A DNA stretch of 64,000 bases from NCBI GenBank assembly GCA_037126765.1, contig JBBCBC010000001.1, positions 31,170,804-31,234,803 on the forward strand. Direction: 5' to 3'. The translations under genes were made by a program, and so were the position numbers. Shown here one piece after another: positions 35,174 through 47,132 of this stretch; positions within the stretch are counted from its first letter, which is position 1, and the number at the start of each line of letters is the position of its first letter. The notes below the pieces were generated by a model. That model worked only from the letters and a program-made list of their open reading frames with translations, searched no databases and was not told the DNA's origin. The stretch comes from Stenogyne calaminthoides. Its lineage: Eukaryota > Streptophyta > Magnoliopsida > Lamiales > Lamiaceae.

Positions 35174-35756
35174 ATCTTTGGTGGATTGGTTTCCAAGACC
35201 AGTTGGTTAAGAAACTGATCAGAAAAGAAGGATCAGTTGAGAAATAGAATCTCAACTGATCAGGGAGGATCAGTCAGGGACTGATTAGAAAAGGGATAAC
35301 AGTTGAAGGGGGAACTTCAACTGATCAGATAGGATCAGAAGAAACTTGATCAGAAAAGTGGGACATTGTTGGGAAAATACTAAGGATTATGCTACAATTA
35401 GTAAGGTCAACAGTAATCAGGCAAGCCAGATCAGAACAAAGTGGTAACTGACTGATTACAATAACAGTCAGTCAGATAAGTTTTCTGATTTATCTTTCCA
35501 TAAGCCTATGCTAATCTATGCTAGTTATTACTGTGCCCATTACTTTGTGACGTCATGCCTGCAAGCATTAAATGCGGACGTGGGGTTTTTGTATTAAATG
35601 CATTTATTGCGAGTTTTTAAGTCCAAAAGTCTGCCGTTTTAAATCCTTGACCGCACGATTTAATTACTTTTCAACCGCTTAACCCTGACCGACCAATTAA
35701 AACACGGACACTCAAGTACCCTAAAAAATTTTCGTGCAAAAATTTTCCCTCCCACA

Positions 35757-35764
35757 TATTTAAA
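35757..35764 (+). promoter_or_regulatory. TATA-like box upstream of element D ORF3
   Basis: Reads CACATATTTAAAACCC. It is about 400 nt before the ORF3 ATG, or about 144 nt once the possible 257-nt intron is removed, close to the 140-158 nt seen in A, E and F. Confidence 0.5.
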
Positions 35765-35898
35765 ACCCTAAACCCATTTTTTTTCTAAAAACCTTTCGCA
35801 TTTTCGTATTCAAACACTCAAACTTATCCAGAAAGTTTTCCAAATTCAACATTCATCCAGCGATTAAAACTTATTTCAAAATCTTCAAATCGCTTCTA

Positions 35899-36155
35899 GT
35901 AATTTGTTTACTTTGTATTTATCATTCATGAATATTATGCATTAGGGTTATAGATTGTGTATGTATATGTTGTACTGTTCATATGTTCATGCTTCATTGA
36001 ATTTAATTTGCTATATGCTTAGCATTCTGAAACTATGAACTACATATTTGGGGATTATTTGTGCAAATATCTTACATATTGACCATTGCACTTAGCATTG
36101 ATTAAAATCATATGGGCTTTGAAAAACCTAATTTAGGTTGTGTATGCATTTGCAG
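35899..36155 (+). other. Possible 5' UTR intron of element D ORF3
   Basis: Begins CTTCTA/GTAATTTG and ends CATTTGCAG/AA before ATGGC, 257 nt and T/A-rich, with a usable T-rich acceptor. Element A has the same GTAATTT donor and AG/AAATGGC acceptor context. Splicing is inferred. Confidence 0.5.
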
Positions 36156-36157
36156 AA

Positions 36158-39134
36158 ATGGCAACTTCAAAAGCAATCCCTGAAGTTTGCGATTATGCCT
36201 CAATGGTAAAATAGATTGTTGATGAGAAATACGTGATCTTCACTGCCACTACAGATCCAGAATCACTAGAAATTTTGGATTGTCTACGAGCCAGCGGATT
36301 AGAACAATTCTGCTATAGACACTTGGACAATGTCTATACCATTGAATCCCTGGAATTCCTTCGAAACTTGAAGGAGACAGATAACAAGGAGCTCTATTCC
36401 TTTGTTGGCGGAACAAGAATAGAGGTGTCAAATGATGATCTTCAAAGAATCTTTGCCCTACCAGCAGGAAGGAACGCTCCTGATGAGTTCACGGCTGAAA
36501 TGACGGACAAAGAATACCTTCAAAAAGTACTTATGAGACCTGCCAACAACACCAATATCACAAATTTTAAAGAACCATATTTGAAGAGGAAGTACATATT
36601 ACTCTTTGAAATTATCTCAAAGGTAATCTTGGGGATTGCATTCAGTCCTGATGCCGTGACCCAGCAGAAGCAAAGTGTGATTACTGCTATAATTGAGAAG
36701 GCACAAGATATGAATTGGTTGGGATTATTCAAGCACAGATTGCTGCAGAAGATGGATAAATTCATGACTAATGAGCTGAATCATGTTGTGCTATCTAAGA
36801 AGGTCAACAACATCCACAAGGTTTCTCTTATTCTGGCTGACAAAATTCCAAACTATCATTGGTCTGAGTAAGGAAGGAAACAGTACTTGCCAAAGTTTAA
36901 AGCCATTCTCTCAAGAGATGAAGAATTATCAGGCCAAAGGGATGATGACCCTGTACCATACGTACCCAAGATAAAGAAAGACAAGGCACATGCTTCATCT
37001 GTGTAATCTGAGGCACAGGGTCAACCTCAGAAAAGGACTATGAAAAGAAAGCAGATGACCACTAAGCCTGCTCGTAAAGCTGAAGATACGAGTGAGAAAA
37101 AGCAAAGAAAGTTCACAACGATGCTTCCAAAGAAGAAGGGCATGTCATCTGGAGGGCTGCAAGACGTAGATAGTGATGTGGAAATTCTGGAATCTGCTGG
37201 AGAGCAACATGAGGAACAGATTTTGGAGGAAGTTGGTGGAGAGACTACTGTGAGTTCTGAGCACACAGTCAGTACGGGAAGGGATCTGACAGCAGAAGAA
37301 GGAGTTATTCAGATGGAGGTTGTGACTGTCACAGGAGGAGAAGAAGAGTAGGAAAGGCTGGAGGAGGCCCAGGATGAGTCAGAACCATCTGATTCTGCTC
37401 ACCTGAGTTCTCTATTTAAAGGAGCTGAGAATGAAGCATCTGGCTGGAGTTTCCAGTGCTGCTAAACTGGCAACAGATGATGATGTTGCCTGGCTGGTGA
37501 ATAAGAAGATGGGTTTTCCTGAGTACATTGAAGAGTTTGATTATGCTGCCTATGAACCAGTTGAGGGTGAACCAGATGAGACCTTAGCTGATGTGGCGCA
37601 AACATCTGCCCCAGTAGTAGTGATTCTGGCTGAGACCCTGGACCAAGTATCGACGACTATTCTGGATGGGGTCAGAGCATCTGTGGAAGCTCAATTCAAC
37701 ACTCTAGCCAACACTCTGTTGAATCAGATGGAGGAGAGAACCATAAGGCTCGTTGAATCTGAGAGTAATCAGACTGCTGCAAAACTGGTGGAAATGCATT
37801 ATGAGGTTACTTCAACAGAAATGACAAAGGTAGAACTGTTGTTAGAGAAACTGGGTTTGGAAGTCTCCATGCTTTCTGATGTCAGAATACTCTTTGAGGA
37901 GGCTTACAAATCTCTGATGCAGGCTGATTCAAGCTTTAAGGCTGCGGTGGAACGATTTGAAACTTATGTTTCTATTGCCAAGAAAGCTCTGAAAGAAGCT
38001 GTGTCAAAAATGATTGGTCCTGCTCCTTCTGCCTCATCTATTCAGATCCAATCATTGGAGGCAGACGAGCTTAAAAAGTAAATGCTCTCTCAGTTCGCCA
38101 ATCTTGAGAAGACTCTCAGAAAGCTTTTTGATGCAACCAAAAAGGGGGAATGAGAGATATCAGAAAAACATGTTGCCCCATCTACTCAAATGACTATTGT
38201 GTCTGCATCAAGACAAGCTGCTGAAGTCCAAGACACTGAATTGGCCGAGATGTTCTCAACCATTGAAGAACACTCCAAATAGTTGGACATTCAGGACAAG
38301 GCCTTATCTGAACAGAAATCTGCTATGATTGATCTGACTGTCAGAGTTGATAAAATTGAGGATTTTTCCTCAACTGTTCAGAAAAGGCTGTAGACAGAAG
38401 AAGAGGCAAGGAGTCTTGAACTTGCCAAGAAGCTAGAACAAGAAGAAGCAGTAGAGGCAGAGGCTGAAAGAAGAAAACAACTGAAGGTAAAACAGACAAA
38501 GTGTTATGTCGCTCAGAAAACAGTCGTTACAAGATCAGAGTTGCTGCTATCAAAGGAACATATCAGGGAACAAGAAGACCAGGCCAAAAGGAGAAAGGTC
38601 ATCGATGAGGTCACCAAAAGGAAGGAGCTGAAGGATGCAGCAGGCCTGGATCGAGCATTCTGGAGAAAGTAGAAGAAGAAGGCTGCCGCGGGTGAAGACG
38701 AGACCTGGGTAGAAAATGCCTTACCTGCAAATGTCAATGAGATCATGATCTGTAGAGAAGACCTTCATTATCCCTGGAGAATAATAAAAACAGACTTGTT
38801 ATGCGATGTCTTCATGATCCAGCGAGTCCCAGAAGAACAAGATGACAATGTATTTGATGAGATCTTTCTGGACTGGCTCGAGATAAAGTATCCAGTATTC
38901 TACAAAGAGGTCATGATGGAAGGGCAGAAAATGGCATTGAGACCCTCTGCTCCGAGATATGAATATCTGATCCCTCCTCTAAAGAAGAATCAAGAATACG
39001 ATCCAGTGGGATTCAGAAGAGCATACTTTGAACAACTGGAGAGAGGGAACATCATTGAAGAAGATCACCAGAAGGAAGTACTCAGAAGAATGTACGACAT
39101 CTTTCAAATTCCTGAAGGCATGAGAGATATGTAA
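36158..39134 (+). pseudogene. Element D ORF3 (post-pol coiled-coil protein), broken
   Basis: Starts at ATG 36158 (MATSKAIPEVCDYASM). The N-terminal part to about 36870 matches A ORF3 (SNDDLQRIFAL, LKRKYILLFEII). Next come a basic stretch, an acidic linker, a coiled-coil part (VEAQFNTLANTLLNQMEER, 37431-38081) and the C-terminal block ending RRMYDIFQIPEGM. Stops are at 36212, 36869, about 37004, 37349, 38079, about 38151, 38280, about 38391 and about 38670, and the frame changes near 37420. The D protein would be about 990 codons. No membrane segment is seen. It is an older relic than the A copy. Confidence 0.83.
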
Positions 39135-39335
39135 GAGATCAGAAGATGAAGTCTTAGATCAGATGTTAGGTAATTTTGACTATCATTTCTTGTACTTGTA
39201 AACTACCAAATTAATCAATGAAATGATTTACCTTTCTGATCTTAAGACAAAGTCTCATTGTCTTCTAATTTCCGTTATTTCTTTTCTTTACATGCATGGT
39301 TATCTGTTTTTCTAATTAAAGGTTTTGGTTCCATC

Positions 39336-39349
39336 AAAAAGGGAGAAAT
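39336..39349 (+). other. Element D polypurine tract
   Basis: AAAAAGGGAGAAAT directly before the LTR at 39350. Between the ORF3 stop and this point (39135-39335) is a T-rich 3' untranslated segment. Confidence 0.85.
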
Positions 39350-39534
39350 TGTTTGGAAATTTGTAGTTTTGATGGAAGTTCCAAAACAGGTTGTAATAGG
39401 ACCAGTCAGACTTGTTAGCTGACTGATGATTTAGAATCAGGATAGGATGACCAGTTGAGATGTATAGACAGCTGATGTATTAGATAGGTCGCATATTGAG
39501 GGAAAACTCAATATGTATAGGTCAAGTCATGAAG

Positions 39535-39785
39535 ATCATAAGATCTGATCTGACAAGTCACGAAGATCAGACAAGTCAGAAGATCAGACAAGTCATGAAG
39601 ATCAGAAGATCAGACAAGTCAGAAGATCAGAAGATCAGGCAAGTCATGAAGATCAGAAGATCAGACAAGTCAGAAGATCTGAAGATCAGACAAGTCAGAA
39701 GATCTGAAGATCAGACAAGTCAGAAGATCTGAAGATCAGACAAGTCAGAAAATTTGAAGATCAGACACGTCAGATAGTCAGATGA
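39535..39785 (+). repeat. U3 minisatellite in element D LTR
   Basis: About 250 bp built from the core GAAGATCAGACAAGTCA. From 39672 to 39770 it settles into an exact 25-bp period (AGAAGATCTGAAGATCAGACAAGTC), with three identical units and a fourth mutated one. Confidence 0.93.
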
Positions 39786-40148
39786 TCAGCTGAAGACATG
39801 AAGCCGAAGACTCAGAAGGCCTGAAGATCAGATGATTACCAGAAGAATAAGATCAAGAAGACCTCAGATAATGTACATCAGAAGAAGAAGACAGAGTCTG
39901 TAAGTTGTGCTAAGACAACATACATCAGAAGACTCAATTATGTAGGCTGATCAGTTTTAACTGATCAGGTCAGCTCAATCAGGTGACACCAAAGGTTCAC
40001 CAAAGTCATACGAGTTCATCAGACAAGAAGAATGTCAAACTAAGTTAGTAAAACAAACACTGAATAAGTGTACTTGATATCCAATAAGAGCAAGACACGT
40101 ACGTATGGAGCTGACAGTGCGGGATTCGGCGGATCACAGTCAAACGGC

Positions 40149-40155
40149 TATAAAA
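40149..40155 (+). promoter_or_regulatory. TATA-like box in element D 3' LTR
   Basis: CGGCTATAAAAGAC, about 800 nt from the LTR start, matching the location of the box in the element A LTR. Confidence 0.6.
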
Positions 40156-41088
40156 GACAAACTTGCATGCTTTCGGCCATGCCGCCTCTGTGCACATCAT
40201 ATCCATCCTGCAAACCTACCTTAAATAGACCGAAATTCGAATTTCTCTCCAACGCCTAGTTCGATTTTTTACGTATATATATGGGATCAAACCTTCATAG
40301 TAAGTTTACGGAAATTATCATCAAGCTCAAGCTATCCGCAATTTCCGCACGAAGAACACAAAATCAAGAATATTTTCTAAGTGTTCATCCCATAGTTCTT
40401 AGCACAGAAATCTTATCCTTTGGCTTTAGGAAACCCAAATACTAGGATAGATTTCCAGTTGGAACACAACAAATCTTATACCCAAACCAAAAGTTAGGTT
40501 AAGTTTGTTTAGCAAGGTTCCAGACTAGGGTTTCTAGTTCTGATTTCTGGGATTGGTTGAGTGAGAACTCTTTAAACATTTGTTGTACTCTGTTGGACTA
40601 ACACATTAAACTAAGTCCAGTTGGTGTTGGTGCCCCTGATAGGGAAGAGTGGACGTAGGACAAGTTGTTTGAACCACTATAAAAATCGTGTGTGCCTTAA
40701 TCTGCTTTACCCACTTTACACTATCTGCACACACTTGTTTAACTATTACATGCATATTCTATGTCTGGATCAGATTTGCACCAAGCAACTGATCTGATCA
40801 GGTTTGCACTTTGTCATCTGATCCAAAACAGATTACTTAGAATCTGATTTGAGAAAACTGTTTTTTCACATGGGTTAATCTTATCTTCCGCACATCAGTT
40901 AAACTGATAGACACCGAACTGATCTTCCCTCAGGCGATCAGTAAGTTGGATATCAATTCAAACTGATTCACATGCACTCTGATCAGGCATACTTTCTATT
41001 CACACCCGATCCCACAAAAAAGTTTCAGAAGGCTATTCACCCCTCCCCTCTAGACTTCTGCCTCATTAAAACCCGTTCGGGACCTACA

Positions 41089-41349
41089 GCGAGGAAGAAG
41101 TCCCATAAGACCCCCATAAGACTCGCCATTCCGTTTGCCCTAATCCGACCCAGTCCTGACCCGCGAAAGTAAAAAAAATCCAATTAAACTACTATTGCAC
41201 ATAACACTAGTATGCATTGTAGACAAGTTTTTGTATTTTTTTTTCTCCTTCCGAGAGGCCTGCCCCATGTACCCCAATTCAACCATTTAACCAAATTAAA
41301 TATTTCTACTTTTATTATATTTATTTATAAAAAATATGATTGTATTCCC

Positions 41350-41403
<54 letters not shown>

Positions 41404-41528
41404 CCCGAAAGGCACCCACATGTCCAATATATCCATATATTCAAGCCCCATATTCAAGACCCATATATCTTTTTTTAACGGAGTATTGAAGTAAGTAATT
41501 TGAGTGTTGAATTAGTTGTGGATATATT
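41089..41528. other. Unassigned flanking DNA between D and E
   Basis: The only stretch of more than 300 bp outside recognised elements. It is AT-rich and holds a dinucleotide microsatellite. Two similar blocks flank the microsatellite: CCGAGAGGCCTGCCCCATGT at 41252-41271 and CCCGAAAGGCACCCACATGT at 41403-41422. No gene is seen. Confidence 0.6.
41352..41401. repeat. (AT)25 microsatellite
   Basis: Fifty bases of uninterrupted AT repeat. Confidence 0.97.
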
Positions 41529-42593
41529 TGTTGGTCCCGGTGCAAACGAGTCTTACACGTGTATAGGGGGGAATACATGTGTTCAGTGATTTTTAAAACT
41601 ATTCTTCACTGAGATAAGATGGGTCAGGATGTCCTGAGTATTTTGCCCTGAGAAGCACAAATTGCCCTGAGTCAAAGTCTCATCGAGCGCTGACCTGAAA
41701 GCAACTTTCGAAGCTTCAGATTAGCCCAACTGATCCTGAGTTTTATCAGAGATCCTGAGAAGCTTGGATCAGATAATTATCTTACTGAATACTCAGTAGA
41801 GTTAGTTCAATTTGGTAACTATCTGTTCTAGCTAATCAAGAGTGCGGAATGTGTTGGCCCTAAGTTTATACTCGTTTTAACTAGCTGAAGATCTCTTCCT
41901 TAGTAAAACAGTGGTTAAGGCTGTGAATCAGTTAATGCACATTCAGTGGATTGATTCCAACTGAGTATCAAGAAAACAATATGCTTTCAGTGAAAATATG
42001 CAACAGATAGAATGCAAAATAGAAAGCAAACAACACAACAAATTATAGTGGTTCAGAGACTCAAGCTCCTACATCCACTCTCTCTGATCTTCAGAGAAAT
42101 TCCTTAACACACTATCACTTAAAGCTTTCAGGCTGAACACAGCAGCTTACTAACTTTTCTACCTTGAGTTTTCTGGCTGACTTCTGCAGCTTACTAACTC
42201 AACACACACAAGTTTTCAGACTACCACAAGTAGCTTACTAACTTCTCCTCTAGAGCTTTCTGGCCGACTCTACTGCAACTTACTCACTCTTTACAACTCT
42301 TTCTCACCAACAGTCAAACACACAATACACAAACTACCTATCAAAAGGGTTTGGTTTGGGTTGGTTTCCAACTAGGGTGAGATATCCTTTGGCAATAAGA
42401 ACAAATTCAAAGGCTAGGATATCTCTACTAAGTTTTGGATATATATCAGATCTAGGCTTAGTGAATGGGCTCTCTTCAATGTGAAACACTTGGGAAATCT
42501 TAGGTTTTTCGAGTGCTTCAATTTGCAAGAATACGAATGAGCTTTGGAGTTGCTTTGATTTCCCGTAACCTTTCAATGGTGAATGGTCACTGG

Positions 42594-42602
42594 TATTTAT
42601 AG
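42594..42602 (-). promoter_or_regulatory. TATA-like box in element E 3' LTR
   Basis: The minus strand reads TTGCCTATAAATACCAGTG, about 670 nt from the LTR start. Confidence 0.6.
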
Positions 42603-43062
42603 GCAACTTCTCCAATGGTCACTCTTTGAAAAACTATCCGTTGGAAGAGATAACATCAAGAGTTTCCTCTTCAGGTTATTGATGAACGGCTATTTTTAGG
42701 GTTTGAACACACCCTTGCATGTTTTAGGAAATATGTAGCCATGTAGCCAATCACCAATTTTTGCAGTCTGGAACATAGTACTACTGGCAAAGTTCAGTGT
42801 CCTGTCTCTTTCACTGTCAGTAAGGTACAGTGTTGTCTTTCTCTAATTGGTTCTTGTCTTCAGTGAATGTAGACAAACAAAACAACTCTTTTAGGTCAAT
42901 TCTCTCTGAATGAGACAACCTTAAACAACACTTAGTTTTAGTTCCTTTTGTCTGCACTTTAAATATTTGGGCAACATTTATTTCTTATAAATGTGCGTCT
43001 TCCTCAGTTTTGTATGTTTTCAGATAGATATTCTTCAGAGTCTCTGAGCATTCAGTTTTACC

Positions 43063-43116
43063 CGAGTCTTCAGTATCCTCTGAGTCTTCAGTATCTTCTG
43101 AGTCTTCAGTATCTTA
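43063..43116 (-). repeat. U3 minisatellite in element E LTR
   Basis: Three 18-bp units, YGAGTCTTCAGTATCYTC, in U3. The TGAGTCTTCAG core is the same as in the element A minisatellite. The other LTR remnant has looser GTCTTCAGGA repeats at about 52735-52830. Confidence 0.85.
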
Positions 43117-43275
43117 AAATTCCCTGCACTATATCTGCTGACTATATATGGTACAGATATCTCCTGAATTATTCTATACTGAAACCTGACTCAGACTATC
43201 AAGATTATCCTGAACATGTCATACTCAGGGGTTTTGGGATCTAATCAAAATCTTATTTAAATTCATCTCCCAACA

Positions 43276-43288
43276 ATTTCCCCTTTTT
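43276..43288 (-). other. Element E polypurine tract
   Basis: The minus strand reads AAAAAGGGGAAAT before the LTR TG. The 43289-43510 stretch is a short 3' untranslated segment after ORF3. Confidence 0.85.
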
Positions 43289-43510
43289 ATTGATGCCAAA
43301 ACTCTTGTTACATTTAAGAAAATCTAACTTATACTCAGGTTTCAGTTGTCTATTACATTAAACAGGCATATCAGATGAGTATAAAACATATTAAAGATAA
43401 TGAGATATTATCTTGTTTTGAGCAAAAAAAGCATATTTCATTGATTGTAAGATAGGAGTTACATTTTACAATGAAAAATTCAAAACAGATGACATACAGA
43501 ATCAAAGTCT

Positions 43511-46500
43511 TCAATCTTCTTCAACTTCATCATCAGGGACTTCAAGATTGAACATCCCATAGTATCTATTCTTCAACGCATCCCTCTTTTTGATGACCTC
43601 TGGATGGCTCCCTGTCAGTCCCAACTGAGCAGCATACTCGGCAACTTCTTTGGATATAGCAACTTCATTTATGACTCCATTGCTGAATCTAGGAGAGGGG
43701 TAATTATACTGTCCTGGTGCCTTTAGGGACACATTGTGTTCATCAGCCAGATTCATCCATTTCTGTAAGTACTCAGGATAGAATGTCAGCAGATATTCTA
43801 GGAAGACTTCATTGCGATCAGGGTATCCTCCTCTCCATTCTTGTAGAACGTCATGATTGAACCAGAAGGTTCTCTTGACTTATTCCCAGGCATCATTGAT
43901 TTGGATTGTCATCCATTTATCAATGTGTGGCCATTTTTGCACTTTGGTCTGTACTCTGGTCTTGCCCCATCTTTTGCCCATGAAGTTTCTGAAGAGTCCC
44001 CTCCTGTTCTGCTCTTTTTCCTGGTCAGCTCTGCTCCTGATACGGACATGGCCTGTCTCTTCTCGTTTTCAACACGTAGAGCAATGAGCTTATTATGCCA
44101 GTCAAAGTCCTTGATCTGAGTACTTGTATCATAGGTTCCAAAACCTTCTTGAAGTAATTTCTCAGATTTAGTTTCTGGCTCATTCTGAGTTTCGGACTCT
44201 TCAGGTTCAGAGAAGTCAATAATAAGTTTTCTCTGTATAGGTTTGGCAGAGACTTTCATCTTCTTTTTCTCATTTTCTATGAAAGCTACATACTTTCTTT
44301 TCTCAGCTCTCTTTTTGTCAGCTGTCTCAACAACAGCATGTGCTTCAGCCGTCAGACTTGTTTCAGTCTTTCTTCTTTATGATCTTCTCAAGATCATTGC
44401 TTCCTGAGCTGTTTGTCTGTCTGTCTGAATAAACTCAGTGTCTTCTGGCTCAACTGATTTCATCTTTACAGTTACTTCGATTTCTTGCAGAGTTTTCAGA
44501 ACATGCTTAGCTTTTAGTTCCTGCTGAGCTTTCTTCTCAAGGGTTTTCTTCAAATGATCATCTAATTTACCCTTTGTTGAGTGAGAAGTCATTTCCCCCT
44601 TTTTGGCATCATAAATAGGAAGAATCTGGGAAAGAGTAGCATCCATATGAAATTGTTCTTTGTTAATGGCTCTTATTTCTCCAGCCAGAATATCTAGTTC
44701 ATCCTCCATACGCCTAAGGACATTCATGCCAACTGAGACTTCTTCAGAAAGTGGAGCAAACTGATTAGCAAGAACTCCATGCATCAGTTCTGTCATCTTG
44801 GACATGAGCAATGAACTCATTTCCTCAACAGCTAGCTTGATCATTCCCTCATTCTTTTCAGTCAGCTTCTTTTCTAGATAGGTTGTCCTTTCATTGTATT
44901 TTGCATCAAGTTCTTCAGACATTTTCTTGGACACTTCTCCCATCTTTGTATCTAGGTCAGTTATCTTCGCAGCCACTTCCTACTGAACTGCTTTAACTTC
45001 AGTAGAGGTGCTCAAATTAATCATGGTCTGAGTTTGTTCGTGCAGAGCAGCCTCCATCCTTTTTGATTGATCATCCATCATCATCTCCATCTGTGTCATT
45101 TTGGCTGTCAATGGCTCAACTTTCTTTAGTTCATCCAAGATTGGAGTCAGATCAATCATTTGAGCATGAGAAGTATGTTCTGACTGAGCCTCAGTCTGCA
45201 TACCAAAATCAGTAAACTTAATGATAGGTTCTTCAATTATTTTAGCATAATGAGTAATAGTGCCAAAAGGTACCCGAAGGGGTCTATCTTCAGTCTGAGG
45301 AATTTCAGTATCAGCAGCTGGAATGATCTTTTCAGCTTGTGTGTCCTCTTTCTCTGGTTCATTCCCCTTTTCTCCATCTTCTCCATCTTTATCCTTTTCT
45401 TGTTCAACATTCCCACTAGTTTCTCCTGTTCCACTTAGCCTCCTTTCAGCAATCTTTCTCTTTACCAGCTCATCAAAGTCTGAGACTTTCATCCTGAGTT
45501 TCGATTTTCTGAATCCTGAAAACTCAATGAGAATAGCTGTCTCCTCAGACCACCATTCCTCTCCTCTGAATGCTGCAATGTTTAGCATATCAGGCAGGGT
45601 TTGATTCAGAATGTATACTGTTGTCCTCAGTCGGATGAACAGATCCTAAAGGTCAAGAAATGCTGTGAGCTCAGGATACCTATCCAAAACAAATCTTTCT
45701 CCCTTGCTCCTCCATTCAGCTTCCTCGGCTTCTACTTTCTGTAGTGGTGGAGGAATAGGTTTCTCTGTTTGGATAATTTGTAGGGCAGAGGGATCAAGAA
45801 ATGGTTCAGTAAGTAAGACATCAAGATCCAGAATTTCTTGCGGTTCATTTGGCTCTGAGAGGTGTAAGGGTGGGATCTGTATTTGGCTATCTTTAGCAGG
45901 TTGTTGGGAACTTGTAAAGATTTCTTGAGAAATTTTATCTTTTGCAATGGAGGTTTCCATCACCTCAGAGAACACATTTTCCTCCTCAACAACCTCATTT
46001 TCCTCTATATTCTTTACCACCTGAGCCAAAACCTGGAGTGGTGATTTCAGTCCTTGCTGAGCTTCAGTCTGACTTTCTTCAGTTTCACTGGCTTCCTTCT
46101 CAGCAATTGTCTGAAGCCTTTTTCTTTTTTGAGGAGCTAAGGCTTTTGTTTTCAGTTTTTCTCCGGCCTCCCTTTTGATTTTTAGAAGGGTTTTCCCCCT
46201 AGCTTGTTTATCCTCTTCCACACTTGGCTCAGTGGATTGCTGAATTGTTTTTCTGGTTTCCCTGACTGGCTCAACTACCGGAGCATCTTCCTCAGCCTCT
46301 TCTTCTGCAGTCTCCTCCTGAGACTCAGTATGCTTTTCTTTTCTGCCCCTTATTGCCTTTTTGGTTGACCTAAACATTATCTTGGATACAGGAAAGGCTT
46401 TTGAATCAGCAAAAATATATTCCTCTTCCCTACAGGTTTCCAAGATGAAAGCAATCTTGGTGGCGTGTTGGATCTTCCCTTTAATCACTACAGTGTCTTT

Positions 46501-47132
46501 CTCTTTTTTAACATGTTTGACTTGATCACCGACCACCTTTATCAGGTATTGTAACAAATTAAACGCCCTTGAAGGAGAGTCTTCAATGGCTGCCATCAAC
46601 CTCAACTTTGGCTTACTAACCTACTCGAAGCTTCCAGACCAGCTCATGAGGCATTTTCTTACAATGTCAAGAAGCACCCGATATTTTGGTTTCAAATGCT
46701 TCTTGTTCAATGTGGCCTCAAACTTAACAGGGGTTTCCGCAATTTTATCTAAAAACTCTTGCTCCCTACCCGTCATGTACAACGTAGGGTCCTCCCATCT
46801 ATCATTTAACTCATAAACAACATTCGAATTCTTAGGGATTATGTAGAGCTCTCTAAGAAAATCCACATACTTCTCACCATAAACCAAATGTGAGACGGTA
46901 ATCCTAGAATTTATGCAGTTATCTTCATCAAGTTGTATATTAGTTATGAATTCGATTACCTCTCGTGAGTATTCAGCATCTGGTCGATTTGCGACCAGAC
47001 AAGTGAGTTGTCCAATCGGATCATATGCAGCGCCTCCTCCTCGTGTGCCGCATTTGTTGTACCTTCCAGAGAGACAACATTCTCGTACTAGGGTTTGTTG
47101 GAAATAGCAAGTTTGTCAAAGATAGTGAACAT
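43511..47132 (-). pseudogene. Element E ORF3 (post-pol coiled-coil protein), broken
   Basis: About 1,200 codons from ATG 47132-47130 (MFTIFDKLAISN), which aligns with the start of the F copy. A TAG follows within the first 20 codons and a frame change lies near 47040. One frame then runs with few stops from about 47070 to 43909 (stops near 46620, 45643, 44977 and 44374). The C-terminal piece at 43511-43756 is in another frame and ends YYGMFNLEVPDDEVEED. Regions in order: N-terminal plant-transposon-like domain (VIEFITNIQ, LKPKYRVLLDIVRKCLMS), basic KR-rich linker, acidic segments, coiled coil (LEKKLTEKNEGMIKL, MEDELDILAGEIRAI), conserved C-terminus. No transmembrane helix is visible. Confidence 0.84.

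Larger units (their letters stand above)
35174..36157 (+). other. Element D pol-ORF3 spacer
   Basis: About 1 kb without coding capacity. The first 200 bp are full of GATCAG words. From 35367 it aligns with the element A spacer. It contains a TATA-like box and a possible intron, listed separately. Confidence 0.75.
32207..41088 (+). mobile_element. Element D: old SIRE-like Ty1/copia element
   Basis: The plus-strand 3' part of an element of the A family. It starts abruptly in the protease/gag-pre-integrase region, where CGATCTACAC... aligns with CACGATCTACAC... of A (about 8370). It continues through integrase, RT, RNase H, spacer, ORF3, PPT and a full 3' LTR. The missing 5' part should lie beyond the other end of element B, left of the window. 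Dense stops and frame changes make it the most decayed of the SIRE-like copies. Confidence 0.9.
39350..41088 (+). repeat. Element D 3' LTR, complete (1,739 bp)
   Basis: Begins TGTTTGGAAATTTG and ends GTTCGGGACCTACA. Both ends are shared with the element A LTR. It contains a large minisatellite and a TATA-like box. The bases after it (GCGAG) are outside the element. Confidence 0.92.
41529..43275 (-). repeat. Element E 3' LTR, complete (1,747 bp)
   Basis: TGTTGGTCCCGGTGC on the left and CATCTCCCAACA on the right, next to the PPT. It has no long reading frame. Confidence 0.9.

Noticed and set aside
39535..39785. Regular repeats resembling a CRISPR array
   Set aside because: Units are contiguous, without unique spacers, and lie in the U3 of a plant LTR. 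This is a minisatellite.
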